Source: Oleiharenicola lentus
Lineage (GTDB): Bacteria; Verrucomicrobiota; Verrucomicrobiia; Opitutales; Opitutaceae
Assembly (NCBI RefSeq): GCF_004118375.1
Contig: NZ_SDHX01000002.1
Span: 1,167,001 to 1,231,000 of the forward strand
Direction of reading: 5' to 3'
Length of the DNA: 64,000 nt
In this document: positions 1 through 9,023 of the stretch, in pieces
How the letters are laid out: each line of letters starts with the position of its first letter
Position numbering within the stretch: position 1 is the stretch's first letter
Program-made: the position numbers and the translations under genes
The notes under the pieces: model-generated
What the model saw: only the letters and a program-made list of their open reading frames with translations
Told to the model about the DNA's origin: nothing
The model's database searches: none

Positions 1-952
1 CGACGAAGTGCGCGCCCTCGGCCAGCACGGTCTTGGGGCGGCGCTCGACCTCGAGGCTGGCCCGATAGTAGCGCGCGCGGTAGTCCTGCGGCGTTTGCCC
101 GATGAGTTGCCGGAACACCCGGCAGAAGTAGCTCGTGTCGCTGAAGCCGCAGGCGGCGCCAATGGCCTTCACGCTGAGCTGCGTGGTGCGCAGGCCGTCG
201 GCGGCGTTCTGGATGCGGATGCGCGTGATGTATTCGGCGAGGCGCTCGCCCGTCTTGTCGCTGAAGACCCGTGAGAGGTAGCTGGGCGAAAGCTCCAGCT
301 CCTTCGCAAGAAAGCCGAGGCTCAGCTCGCAGTTGTTGGCGTGGCGCTTCACCAGCCACTGGCAGCGGGTGACGATGTCGCGCACCGGCGAAGGCTGGTC
401 CTGCGGCGCTTCCACCAACTGTGCGACCAGTGCGAGTGTGGCGGTGAGCAGTGCGCGGATGGGCACGCGGTTGGCCGCCTCGTCCTCGTGCGCGAGTTCT
501 CCCACGCGGTCCAGGAACGTGATGATGTCGGCGTAGAGCGGCGTCGTGAAGAAATACATGTTGTCCGGCGCGGGCAGCCCGTGGCCGTTGTCGTGCGCCC
601 CGTGGACATAGACTGTCTTGTTGTAGAAATTCACGATGATGGACCGGTAGTCGGAGTCGGTGCGCCGCACGCGCTCGCTGTGCGCGATGCCACCCGGCAC
701 GAGACACACCTCGCCGGCCCGCACCGTCAGGCTCTGCGCCGCGAACTGGAAATCGCACTCGCCGCCCGTGAGAATGAACAGCTCGGGGCAGAAGTGGTAG
801 TGCATGCCCGCCGCCGGCTGATAGCGCCGGCTCAGGGCGGGAATGCGCCAGGCATCGGCGCCACCCTCCAGGCGCGCGATCTGGGCGCGCAGCGCGGGCC
901 CCATCTGTTCGAGGGGCGTCTGCACGGCGGACGTGGGTTCCGGCAGGTTCAT
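1..952 (-). CDS. AraC-family transcriptional regulator, C-terminus cut by window edge
   Basis: DNA-binding regulator of the AraC/XylS family, expected to answer to a small effector. About 317 residues are visible and the reading frame runs off the left edge. The first 130 or so residues look like a cupin-type sensor half (HYHFCPELF near residue 51). Two helix-turn-helix units follow, seen as SPSYLSRVFSDKTG near residue 220 and CGFSDTSYFCRVFRQLIG near residue 265, so only the tail is missing. The ATG start lies 80 bases downstream of the lyase gene on the same strand, and the gene probably controls the TonB receptor-MFS-lyase operon (inference from position). Confidence 0.9.
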   Translation of the reverse strand, partial: MNLPEPTSAVQTPLEQMGPALRAQIARLEGGADAWRIPALSRRYQPAAGMHYHFCPELFILTGGECDFQFAAQSLTVRAGEVCLVPGGIAHSERVRRTDSDYRSIIVNFYNKTVYVHGAHDNGHGLPAPDNMYFFTTPLYADIITFLDRVGELAHEDEAANRVPIRALLTATLALVAQLVEAPQDQPSPVRDIVTRCQWLVKRHANNCELSLGFLAKELELSPSYLSRVFSDKTGERLAEYITRIRIQNAADGLRTTQLSVKAIGAACGFSDTSYFCRVFRQLIGQTPQDYRARYYRASLEVERRPKTVLAEGAHFV

Positions 953-1032
953 CGCGGGGCTCCGGCGGGACGGCGCGGCGGGGGTGACCGGCTTCCACGT
1001 TATCGCCCTGCCCTCCCGTGCCAAGGACGAGT

Positions 1033-2400
1033 TCATGCGGGAATTGTCGCCAGTCCGCGCCGGGCACGCGCGACGGCCTCGTCCGCCAGGCGGGCGGATT
1101 CGCCGACATAGTTTTCCACCGCCAGGGCGCCGTTGAGGCCCGCAGGCAGATCCTTGCCGCGCACGAGCAGCTGCTCCCGCAGCAGTTCCAGGAAGGGCAA
1201 CCCCTCGGAAATCGCGCGTTGCGCCACCTCGTAGAGCAGGTGGTGCGCCTCGTGCCGGCCCATGGATTCCGTAAGGCGCATCATCACCGCCTCCGAGACG
1301 ATCAGGCCGTGGGTGAGCCGAGCGTTGTGTGCCATGGCCTTCGGACTGACCGTGAGCCCGGCCACCAGCCGCTGCAGCGTCTCCGCGAGGCTGACGGCCA
1401 GGACCGCAATCTCGGGCAGCGTGACGTCGTTGACGTTCGTCGCCGAGGAGTCGCCCTCGTCCATGCGGGCCATGCACTCCAGGCAGAGCGTGACGCGCGA
1501 CCGCAAAAGCCGCGCCATCGAGATAAGCATGAGCGAGGTCGAGGGGTTGCGTTTCTGCGCCATCGTAGAGCTGCCAACCTTGCCGAGATGGAAGGACTCC
1601 GCGACCTCGCCCACCTCGGTCCGTTGGAGAAACACGATGTCGCGCGCGATCTTTTCCGTGGTGCCCGCAAGCAGGGCGAGGGTGGACAGGTAGTCGCAGA
1701 TCCGGTCGCAGGAGGCGCGTGCCGGCAGGCCGGCGGCCTGCAGGCCGAGCTTCTCCGCCATCAGCCGTTCCACTTCCGGCCCGCGCGGTCCCATGGCGGC
1801 GAAAGTGCCGATCGCTCCGCCCATGCAGACGACAAACGACGACGCAAAGCGCTCCGCCAGCCGCGCCCGGTCGCGGACCAACTCGTCGAGCCAGCCGGCA
1901 ACCTTGAACCCGAAGGTCATGGGCAGCGCGTGCTGACCATGCGTGCGGCCAGCTTGGAGCGTGAGCCTATGCTCCTGAGCGAGCACCGCGAGCCGGGCGA
2001 TGGCTTCGTCGAGAAAGCCCAGGGTCAGCGCGTGGGTTTCGGCCATCTGCAGGGCGTTGGCGGTGTCGAAGATGTTCTGGGTGGTCGCGCCCCAGTGGAG
2101 GTAGCCGGCGGCGGGTTCGCCACAGAGTTTCTCGAATTGGCGGAGCACGGGGACGAAGGGATGCTGCGCGAATGCGATATCCTCCGTGAGCCGGTCGAGG
2201 TCGAAACCGCCAATGTCAACATGCCGGTCGATCTCCTGCGCCGCCTCGCGCGGGATGACGCCGAGTTCTCCCTGGGCCCAGGCGAGGCACGCCTCGACCT
2301 TGAGCCAGGCCTGCAGTGTGCCCGTGTCGCTCCAGACGCGGCGGGCCGCGGCGTTATACCAGCCACGCGTGATGAAGGAATCGAAGAGGCCGACGTTCAT
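1033..2400 (-). CDS. Class-II fumarase/adenylosuccinate-lyase family enzyme (PcaB/PurB-like)
   Basis: 455-residue cytoplasmic lyase of the fumarase/aspartase superfamily, which eliminates fumarate-like products or cycloisomerises carboxymuconate. The three conserved regions are visible: HWGATTQN near residue 102, GRTHGQH near 151, and the signature GSSTMAQKRNP near 276. Length and the KRNP form fit 3-carboxy-cis,cis-muconate cycloisomerase or adenylosuccinate lyase; the substrate cannot be fixed from sequence. The frame stays open far upstream, but that part is a shadow of the MFS gene; the ATG at 2400 gives the family N-terminus and lies 17 bases after the MFS stop. Its place behind a TonB receptor and a transporter suggests a catabolic rather than a purine role. 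Confidence 0.88.
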   Translation of the reverse strand: MNVGLFDSFITRGWYNAAARRVWSDTGTLQAWLKVEACLAWAQGELGVIPREAAQEIDRHVDIGGFDLDRLTEDIAFAQHPFVPVLRQFEKLCGEPAAGYLHWGATTQNIFDTANALQMAETHALTLGFLDEAIARLAVLAQEHRLTLQAGRTHGQHALPMTFGFKVAGWLDELVRDRARLAERFASSFVVCMGGAIGTFAAMGPRGPEVERLMAEKLGLQAAGLPARASCDRICDYLSTLALLAGTTEKIARDIVFLQRTEVGEVAESFHLGKVGSSTMAQKRNPSTSLMLISMARLLRSRVTLCLECMARMDEGDSSATNVNDVTLPEIAVLAVSLAETLQRLVAGLTVSPKAMAHNARLTHGLIVSEAVMMRLTESMGRHEAHHLLYEVAQRAISEGLPFLELLREQLLVRGKDLPAGLNGALAVENYVGESARLADEAVARARRGLATIPA

Positions 2401-2417
2401 GGGATAGTAGAGCACCC

Positions 2418-3674
2418 TCAGGCCGGGCTCGCGGCCGGCATGGCTTGTTTCACGCGCCGAAGGACGACGATGCCCATGGCTAGGATCGCGAGCGGCACCA
2501 GCAAGGCCGCCAGGGCGACAAGTCCGCCGTAGTGGTGAAATACCACGCCCAGCAGCGGCGTGCCCACCGCACCGGAGGTCGAGGAGAAGACCACGCTGAG
2601 GCTGGCCAGCGTGTTGTGCCGCGCTGCCGGCAGCGTGGTCAGGGCCGCGGAGTGCATTACCGGCCAGATCGGGCCGACAAACAGGCCGGTCAGCGGCAGC
2701 AGCCACACCGCCAGCGGCACTTCGCGCCAGTCCGCCACGGCGGACAGCACCACGCCCCGGGCGGCCAGCAGACCGAGCACGAGCACGCCGGCCGCCCCGG
2801 CGATGCAGGCGACGAGCACGGGAAACCAGGCGACCCGCTTCAGCACAAAACCCACGCCCACCCGCCCGATGATGGCAAAGATCGCATAGAGCCCGGCCAG
2901 CTGAATGCCGAGCGTCGGCACGAGGCCCATGACCTTGGTGTTGAAGGTCGGCAGCCAGTTGATGAAGCCGTGCTCGGTCACAATCGCTGCGAAGACCAGG
3001 AATGCCAGGGTCACCGCCACCGGCGTGATCGCAAGACGGGCCATTTCGAGAAACGGCAGATAGAGCGGCTTGGCCGAATCCTCGCGGACGCTCGATTCGT
3101 CCAGCGGGGTGGACACCAGGAGGACGAAGGCCACGGCCATCAGACCCGCCAGCAGCGTGTAGGCGTAGGACCAGGAGGTGGAGTGCGGGTCGTTGTTGTT
3201 CGTGAATGCGGCGAAGACAATGAACGTGAGCAGGCTGCCGATCTTGTAGAACGACTCGACGAAGCTCAGCAGGCTCGCGTGCTCCTTCTTGCCGGGCGAA
3301 ATGAGACCGATGGTCGAATACAGCGCGACCTTCATCAGACCGTAGCTCAGGCCCGTCACGAGGAACACGGCCTTGACCGCGGTGAAGCTCACGAAAACCG
3401 GCACCGCGACCAGCACGAGCGCGGAGGCCGCGAGCGCGATAAGCATGGCGCGCTTGTAGCCGATGCGCTTGAGGAACGAGCCGGCAATGAGCGCGCCGCT
3501 GAGGATGCCGAGGCCCTTGTAGAAGGCCAGCGTGCTGGCCTCCACCAGCGACACGCCGAAGCTCCGCTGCGTCTGCAGCACCGCGATGCCCACGCTGTTC
3601 AGCTGAATCGCATAGGCGCAGTAATTCAGGAACATACATAGCCGGAGCTGCAGGGGGGCGGCGGGGGCGCTCAT
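2418..3674 (-). CDS. MFS transporter
   Basis: 418-residue inner-membrane secondary transporter. The protein is almost wholly hydrophobic with about twelve predicted membrane segments and the family loop between segments 2 and 3, here SFLKRIGYKRAM, followed by a long cytoplasmic middle loop near residues 190-210 (STPLDESSVREDSAK). The first residues are polar with no signal peptide. It starts 8 bases after the stop of the TonB receptor and ends 17 bases before the lyase, so the three are probably one operon in which the receptor brings a substrate into the periplasm, this protein moves it across the inner membrane and the lyase breaks it down. Substrate unknown. Confidence 0.88.
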   Translation of the reverse strand: MSAPAAPLQLRLCMFLNYCAYAIQLNSVGIAVLQTQRSFGVSLVEASTLAFYKGLGILSGALIAGSFLKRIGYKRAMLIALAASALVLVAVPVFVSFTAVKAVFLVTGLSYGLMKVALYSTIGLISPGKKEHASLLSFVESFYKIGSLLTFIVFAAFTNNNDPHSTSWSYAYTLLAGLMAVAFVLLVSTPLDESSVREDSAKPLYLPFLEMARLAITPVAVTLAFLVFAAIVTEHGFINWLPTFNTKVMGLVPTLGIQLAGLYAIFAIIGRVGVGFVLKRVAWFPVLVACIAGAAGVLVLGLLAARGVVLSAVADWREVPLAVWLLPLTGLFVGPIWPVMHSAALTTLPAARHNTLASLSVVFSSTSGAVGTPLLGVVFHHYGGLVALAALLVPLAILAMGIVVLRRVKQAMPAASPA

Positions 3675-3682
3675 GCGAGGAC

Positions 3683-6058
3683 TCAGTATTTCACCTTGAA
3701 CTCAACCGTGACGGTGCTCGGCCGGCCGCGGAGGAAGGCCGCGGGCACGTAACTCTCGTCGGTCACATTGTGCCAGTTGAGCGTCAGGCTGGCCGGACGG
3801 TCCTGCCACTTCCAGTCGTAGCCGGCCGCGACGTTGACGAGGGTGAACGGGTCGGTGAAGAGCGCGGGGTTGTTCACGCGCTGGGCCTTCGGGCCGGAAT
3901 AGTTGAAACCGCCGCCGAGCCAGAGTCCCTTGAGCGCGCCGTCCTTCACGGTGTAACGGGCCCAAAGATTGACCAGCTTCTCCACCGTGTTCTCGGGCTG
4001 CGAGCCGAGCAGGTATTCCGTGCCGGCCGGGGTCGAGATGACCTTCACGTTGTTGTGAGAGGCGCTGACATAGACCTGGAAGCTGTCCGTGGGTGACCAG
4101 GTCACCTCGGCCTCGACCCCCTCGCTGCGGTCGAGCGTGCCCTGCATGCGGTTGACCTGGATGAGGCCGGTGGGGCTGGTGGTGTTGAAATTGATCACGC
4201 GTTCGCGCTGGTCGATGGTGAAGACCGAGATCGTGGACGAGATCCGTCCGCCGAAGAAGTCGGTCTTGAGGCCCGCTTCGTAGCCCTCGGACGTGGAAGG
4301 CGCCGCGGGGCCCGAGGGCACGTTGGCGATCTGGAGGTTGGCGATGGCGTTCTGGAACGACGAGCTGTAGGAGGCGTAGAGCAGCACGTCGGGCCGCGGC
4401 TTCCACCCGAGGCCGGCCTGCGGCGTGACCTTCTCGTGCTCGGCCTTGCCGATGCTGGCGTTCGCGTTCAGGAAGTTGTCGTTGGAGCCCGAGCTGCGCG
4501 TGAACCGTGCGCCGGCGACACCGAACATCTTTCCATCGAAGAGATCGGCGTTGAGGATGGCGTAGACCGCCTTGCTACGCCGGTTGCCGCGGTCGAACTG
4601 CGTCAGCGGCATGCTGTCGGCGTCGTAGTCCGTGTCGCGGTTCCAGGTGCTGGGGACATACATGTTCCAGGGTGCGGGGAACAGGCCCGCGGCGACCTGG
4701 CGCATGCGGGTGTTGTCGCGGTATTCCAGATAGCTGACGCCGAAGAGCGGCTTCAGCTCCGCATGGCCAACGATAAACTTGCCGGCGATCTCGGCCTGCG
4801 CGGCACGACCTTCACCAAAGGTTTCCTGGAGGTTGAGCCGGCGCTGCATCTGGGCGTGCGGGGCGTCGAGCGCGAGCCGCGGATTCTTCAGCAGATCGGC
4901 GGCATACACGGCGGCGGCGGCGCGGTATTCGGCGGTGTTGCTCGTGGGATAGGCACCGGCGAAATATCGATTGGGCACCGTGATGTTGATCTGACCCAGA
5001 CCCGTGCCCTTGAACCAGATCTCGTATTCGCTGCGGTTGAAGTTCGCGCGCGCCGTCCAGTGTTCGCCCAGTTGCGCCGTCAGCTCGGCGTTGAAGGACT
5101 CCATGACCGAATCGCGCCGGTCGGTGTTGGCCGAGATGGTGAAGTTGTCCGGCAGCGGGTAGAAGTTGCCGAAGCCGCGGTCCTCGCCGCTGTTCTGCTG
5201 GAGCACGCTGGCCGTGCTCAGGATGCCCGAGGAGGGCAGCGGCGCCACGATGCGGGTCGTGGGCAGGCGCGTGGCGAAGGGCGGGGTCTCCTTCTTGTCC
5301 AGTTTCTGGTAGTCCAGCGTCACGGCCACCTTGTCGGTCACGCGCCACGTCAGCGTCGGCGCGATGACCGTGGTGCTCGCCTCGCCAGGCTCGAAATATT
5401 CGAGGTCGTTTTCCCAGGCGGCATTGAGGCGGAAGAGGAGCTTGTCCGCCACCAACGGCCGGTTGAGATCGAGCGACGCCCGCGCGTAGTTGTGGTCGCC
5501 GGCGCGCACGGACACCCCGACGAAGGGCTTGGGCGCGGCGCGCTTGGTGATGTAGTTCACCGTGCCACCCGGCGCGACTTCGCCGTAGAGGACCGAAGCC
5601 GGACCCTTGACGACCTCAACGCGCTCGATCGTGGCGGCGTCGATGTAGGCCTCGCCGACGAAGCCGTTACGCTGGGGGTTCTGGTTGAAGCCGCGGATGG
5701 CATAGGTCGAGTTGCCCGAGGCGAATTCGACCGCCGCGTGCGTCACACCCGGCGCGTATTGGGCGATGTCGAAGAGGTCGCGCGCGCCGATGTCGGCGAT
5801 GAACTGGGAAGTGAAGGCGCTGATGGAGAACGGCAGGTTCTTGATAGCCGTGTCGATGCGCGTGGCTGAGACGGAGTTGCCGGCGCGGTAGCCGACGTCG
5901 GCCTGGGCCGTCACCTGGAAGGTCGAAAGCACGAGCACTTCATTTTTCTTTTCGCCGTCGGAAGGAGTGGGGTCGGCGGTCTGGGCGGAGACGGAGACAG
6001 CGAGCAGGAGGCAGCCGGCCGCAAGTGCGCGGGCACTGGGACGGGGCCGTCCGAACAT
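3683..6058 (-). CDS. TonB-dependent outer-membrane receptor
   Basis: About 791 residues. A signal peptide (start to VSVSAQ) is followed by a linker, a plug domain with the typical RIDTAIKNLPFSISAFTS region, then RVEVVKGPASVLYGEVAPGG and a long beta-barrel that ends in the aromatic VEFKVKY expected for outer-membrane insertion. Plug style resembles siderophore-type receptors common in Verrucomicrobia. Upstream ATGs exist in frame; the one at 6085 would add nine residues, and neither has a clear ribosome-binding site. First gene of the receptor-MFS-lyase-AraC run, so it likely imports the substrate used by those proteins. The 259-base gap to the divergent YCII gene should hold the promoter. Confidence 0.92.
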   Translation of the reverse strand: MFGRPRPSARALAAGCLLLAVSVSAQTADPTPSDGEKKNEVLVLSTFQVTAQADVGYRAGNSVSATRIDTAIKNLPFSISAFTSQFIADIGARDLFDIAQYAPGVTHAAVEFASGNSTYAIRGFNQNPQRNGFVGEAYIDAATIERVEVVKGPASVLYGEVAPGGTVNYITKRAAPKPFVGVSVRAGDHNYARASLDLNRPLVADKLLFRLNAAWENDLEYFEPGEASTTVIAPTLTWRVTDKVAVTLDYQKLDKKETPPFATRLPTTRIVAPLPSSGILSTASVLQQNSGEDRGFGNFYPLPDNFTISANTDRRDSVMESFNAELTAQLGEHWTARANFNRSEYEIWFKGTGLGQINITVPNRYFAGAYPTSNTAEYRAAAAVYAADLLKNPRLALDAPHAQMQRRLNLQETFGEGRAAQAEIAGKFIVGHAELKPLFGVSYLEYRDNTRMRQVAAGLFPAPWNMYVPSTWNRDTDYDADSMPLTQFDRGNRRSKAVYAILNADLFDGKMFGVAGARFTRSSGSNDNFLNANASIGKAEHEKVTPQAGLGWKPRPDVLLYASYSSSFQNAIANLQIANVPSGPAAPSTSEGYEAGLKTDFFGGRISSTISVFTIDQRERVINFNTTSPTGLIQVNRMQGTLDRSEGVEAEVTWSPTDSFQVYVSASHNNVKVISTPAGTEYLLGSQPENTVEKLVNLWARYTVKDGALKGLWLGGGFNYSGPKAQRVNNPALFTDPFTLVNVAAGYDWKWQDRPASLTLNWHNVTDESYVPAAFLRGRPSTVTVEFKVKY

Positions 6059-6317
6059 AGCATGGGGCAGGTTCGCGGATTGCATGGATGGAGCTGGGGT
6101 TGGGGTGGACCGGCCCAGCCTCGCCCGCAGCGCTTGCGTGGACAAAGGCCGGTCTTGTCTGGGAGCAAACCCCGGGCTTTGCCCCGCGCGAGCGGAAGCG
6201 ATGGTATTATCCAAGCAAGGATAGGAGAAAATTGCGATAACCCTGATTACCGCATCTCGAACCGCCGCCAACCGGGTCGGACTCGCTAAATCGTCGCCCG
6301 TCGACAATCTCCCTCGT

Positions 6318-6740
6318 ATGAACATCCGCGCTCTTCTCGCTGGTCTGTTGATTGCCGGAATTTTCGGGGTCACAGCGCAGGCCGTCGATCCGACTGCGCC
6401 CGCCCTGCCCTCCAACATGACCGTTTACTATTTCGGACTGCTGACCCGCGGACCGCAGGCCGACGCCATCCCCAAGGACGAACTCCCGGCCATCCAGGCG
6501 GGCCACATGGCCAACATCGAGCGACTGGCGAAAGAAGGAAAGCTCCTCGTCGCCGGCCCCTTCATGGACGACGGTGACTGGCGCGGCATCTTCATCTTCA
6601 AGTGCGCGACGCTGGAGGAAGCCCGCGTCCTCGCGGCCACCGATCCGGCCATCCGCGCCGGACGGCTCAAAGTCGAAATCCACCCCTGGCTGACCATGAA
6701 GGGCAGTATCCGCGACCCCGCGTTTCCCGCCAGCCCGTAG
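6318..6740 (+). CDS. Secreted YCII-domain protein
   Basis: 140 residues: a signal peptide (MNIRALLAGLLIAGIFG to AQA) then a YCII-like ferredoxin-fold domain with HMANIERLAKEGKLLVAGPF and a C-terminal EIHPWLT segment. YCII domains usually sit in cytoplasmic proteins with weak enzymatic or accessory roles; the exported form here is a common variant. The start codon follows a divergent gap with the TonB receptor, and the stop lies 13 bases before the convergent stop of the cation transporter. Function unknown. Confidence 0.85.
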   Translation: MNIRALLAGLLIAGIFGVTAQAVDPTAPALPSNMTVYYFGLLTRGPQADAIPKDELPAIQAGHMANIERLAKEGKLLVAGPFMDDGDWRGIFIFKCATLEEARVLAATDPAIRAGRLKVEIHPWLTMKGSIRDPAFPASP

Positions 6741-6753
6741 GGTGCGGCTCTGC

Positions 6754-7656
6754 TCACTTCATCGGCTCGACGTGGACGGTCACGTCGCTGATGGCGTGCG
6801 CGGCAGAGGCGATGAGCGCGTCCTTCACGGCGTGGGCGATGTCGTGGCCCTCGCGCACGGTGAGCCCGCCGTCCACGCGCACCTGGATGTCCACCAGGTG
6901 GCTCAGACCGCTCTTGCGCACGCGCACCTTGTCGAGGGCCTGCACGCCGGGCACGGCGAGCGCGAGCGTGCGCACCTCGCCCTCGAATTTCTGCGGCACC
7001 GCCGAATCCATCACGTCGCCGAGCGCCTTCGTCAGCATGCCGGCGCCGTTGAACCCGATGATCACGCAGGCGAAGAGCGCCGCCCAGTCGTCGGCCGTTT
7101 CCCAGCCCTTGCCGCCGATGAGCGCGATGGCGATGCCGACGAAGGCCGCGGCCGAGGTCATGGCGTCGGTCCAGTGGTGCAGCGCCTCGGCGCCGAGCGC
7201 CGTGCTGCCCGTGCGCTCGCCGGCCGCGCCCAGCCGCCGGGAAAAGAGCCACTTCACCACGATCACGCCGGCAAGCAGCAGCAGCGTCCACCAGGCCGGT
7301 CCGTGATGCGGGGTCATGATCTCGCGCACCGCGTGCCAGCCGACCCAGCCGGCCATGAGGAAAATGAAAACCGCCACCGCCAGCGCAGCCAGGGCCTCGG
7401 CCTTGCCGTGGCCGTAGGGATGATCCGCATCGGGCGGCTGCGCGGCCACGCGAAACCCCGTCCACACCAGCAGCGAGGTCAGGATGTCGAGCAGCGACTC
7501 CGCGCCGTCGGCGATGAGGGCGTAGGTGTTGCCGAGGATGCCGCCCGCGAACTTCGCCGCCGCCAGCACCAGGTTGAGCCCGATGCCGCGCAGGACCAGC
7601 CGCGCGCCTTCCTCGGCGCGGCGGGCGGTGCGGGCATGCGATTCGGCGGCGTGCAT
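6754..7656 (-). CDS. Cation diffusion facilitator (CDF) family transporter
   Basis: 300-residue inner-membrane divalent-cation antiporter, which exports zinc, iron or similar ions using the proton gradient. Features of the FieF-like branch: ADGAESLLD in segment 2, HPYGHGKAEAL in the loop, and the HHWTDAMTS motif (HxxxD) in segment 5. The last 85 residues form the soluble ferredoxin-like cytoplasmic domain (VRVRKSGLSHLVDIQVRVDG). The segment-2 site reads ExxxD rather than the HxxxD or DxxxD of characterised members, so metal choice is open. The ATG at 7656 was chosen because in-frame upstream starts would run into the oppositely oriented ACT gene. Confidence 0.9.
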   Translation of the reverse strand: MHAAESHARTARRAEEGARLVLRGIGLNLVLAAAKFAGGILGNTYALIADGAESLLDILTSLLVWTGFRVAAQPPDADHPYGHGKAEALAALAVAVFIFLMAGWVGWHAVREIMTPHHGPAWWTLLLLAGVIVVKWLFSRRLGAAGERTGSTALGAEALHHWTDAMTSAAAFVGIAIALIGGKGWETADDWAALFACVIIGFNGAGMLTKALGDVMDSAVPQKFEGEVRTLALAVPGVQALDKVRVRKSGLSHLVDIQVRVDGGLTVREGHDIAHAVKDALIASAAHAISDVTVHVEPMK

Positions 7657-7742
7657 CGGGACAGCCTTGCCGCGGCCCGCGCCGGGCTCAAGGCGGCATT
7701 GACCGGCCCCGGCCGCGGGTGTAGGGTCTGCGTCCAGAAACG

Positions 7743-8198
7743 ATGTCCGACACCGCCGCACCTGTCGCCGCTGAGCCCGTGAAGCAGTTCTCCGTCTTCA
7801 TCGAGAACCGCGTCGGCCGCCTGCACGACCTCGTGAACCTGCTCGCGAAGCACAACATCCACATCATGGCGATCACCACGATCGACCAGACCGACACCGC
7901 GCTGGACCGCATGATCGTGGACGACCCCGAGCGCGCCCGCGAACTGATGGCGGCGAACAATTTCTTTTTCACCGAAAGCGACGTGCTCGCGGTGGAGTTC
8001 CGCGACGAATCGCAGGTCAAGGACGTGCTCAACGCCCTGCTCACCGTCGAGGTGAACATCCACTACGCCTACGCGTTCCTCGTGCGCCCCAAGGGCCGCT
8101 CGGCGCTGGCGCTCAGTGTGGAGGACTACGACCTCGCGAGCAGCGCGCTCAACACCCGCGGCTTCAAGGTGCTCACGCAGCGGGATATCTCGCGCTGA
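7743..8198 (+). CDS. Tandem ACT-domain protein
   Basis: 151 residues carrying two ACT ligand-binding folds: the first begins with KQFSVFIENRVGRLHDLVNLL, shape typical of amino-acid sensors, and the second covers roughly residues 80-150 (VEVNIHYAYAFLV). No catalytic domain is attached, so it is a stand-alone regulatory protein, probably binding an amino acid and acting on a partner enzyme. Similar stand-alone ACT proteins are often annotated as acetolactate-synthase small-subunit-like; no synthase is nearby. The start lies 86 bases from the divergent CDF gene. Confidence 0.82.
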   Translation: MSDTAAPVAAEPVKQFSVFIENRVGRLHDLVNLLAKHNIHIMAITTIDQTDTALDRMIVDDPERARELMAANNFFFTESDVLAVEFRDESQVKDVLNALLTVEVNIHYAYAFLVRPKGRSALALSVEDYDLASSALNTRGFKVLTQRDISR

Positions 8199-8214
8199 CG
8201 CGCAGCGCGTCCGC

Positions 8215-8313
8215 GAAGTAACAAGTAGCAAGGGCCAAGTATCAAGAAGACCTCCGGGCAGGAGTCTTGGCACTTGTTACTTGATCCTTGTTACTTCCGG
8301 CGCGAAGCGCCGG
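8215..8313. repeat. Imperfect inverted repeat plus short hairpin
   Basis: GAAGTAACAAG at 8215-8225 is mirrored exactly by CTTGTTACTTC at 8287-8297; the inner part is an imperfect continuation built from AAGTA/CAAG units. It is directly followed by the hairpin CCGGCGC-GAA-GCGCCGG (8297-8313), which ends 2 bases before the stop codon of the convergent DUF3299 gene and could act as a terminator stem. Confidence 0.7.
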
Positions 8314-8315
8314 TC

Positions 8316-9023
8316 TCAGCCCTTCGATTCCACCCGACGCTCGCCCTGCAACAGGTAGAGCCCGGTGAGGTAGCCGCCCTCGTAGATCTGGCCGACCTTG
8401 AGCGTGCCCTCGAACGTGATCGGCACGTCCATCAACGGCGGCACGCCCTTGCCGTTCATGCGCACGACAACCCACTCGTTGACCTTCGGCATGACGCCGT
8501 AGCAGCAGGCCATCGGGTCCTTGACCAGCAGGAACTCGGTGACGAGGCCCTCGTTCATCTTCACCGGCAGCATGAAGCCGGTGACGGCGACCTTCTTGGC
8601 GTCGAGCGCCTTCACGGGTGCGGGAATCTGTTTCTCGGCCTCCCCGGCCTGCTTCTCGTCGGGCGGCGCCACGAACTCGTAGGCGGAGAGGTGAACAAAG
8701 GTGACCTGGTATACGCCTGCGGCATCAGCCTCGGCGGTGGGTTTGATCTCGGTTGCCGCCGGCGAAGGGGCCGAAGCGGCCGGGCCGATGGCCACCGTCG
8801 CCGCCGCCTGGGGCAGGGCCGGGATGGCGGGCTGCAGGATGTCGCGCGACTCAAGGGAGGCGAAGGCAGCGGCCGTAGGCCCGAAATCGTTCATCGCCTT
8901 CGGTCCGCAGCACAGGTCGTGGGGGCCCAGATTGCGCAACCAGCTGGGCTGGGCGGAAACGGCCCCGGCCCCCAGCAGCAGGCCGAGGGCGAGGGACGAA
9001 AGGAGTTTAGTGCGTGTGACCAT
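8316..9023 (-). CDS. Exported DUF3299-domain protein
   Basis: 235 residues with a signal peptide (SSLALGLLLGAGAVSAQ). The C-terminal half is a DUF3299 domain: VTGFMLPVKMNEG, then a Cys pair in DPMACCYGVMPKVNEWV and the closing EGTLKVGQIYEGGYLTGLY. An earlier CCG pair (DLCCGPKAMNDFG) sits near residue 45. DUF3299 proteins accompany FtsX-type ABC systems in the zinc-starvation loci of Vibrio (zrg genes, from memory), which fits the setting here. Its start overlaps the end of the His-rich lipoprotein gene by 17 bases, so the two are translationally coupled. Role probably periplasmic metal handling (inference). Confidence 0.82.
   Translation of the reverse strand: MVTRTKLLSSLALGLLLGAGAVSAQPSWLRNLGPHDLCCGPKAMNDFGPTAAAFASLESRDILQPAIPALPQAAATVAIGPAASAPSPAATEIKPTAEADAAGVYQVTFVHLSAYEFVAPPDEKQAGEAEKQIPAPVKALDAKKVAVTGFMLPVKMNEGLVTEFLLVKDPMACCYGVMPKVNEWVVVRMNGKGVPPLMDVPITFEGTLKVGQIYEGGYLTGLYLLQGERRVESKG

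Noticed and set aside
2401-3639. Extension of the lyase frame upstream over the MFS gene
   Set aside because: The translated text is a shifted copy of MFS coding sequence; the lyase family N-terminus begins at 2400.
3683-6418. Longest start for the first TonB receptor at 6418
   Set aside because: Residues before 6085 are Arg/Ala-rich junk-like and overlap the promoter gap; the signal peptide begins near 6058-6085.
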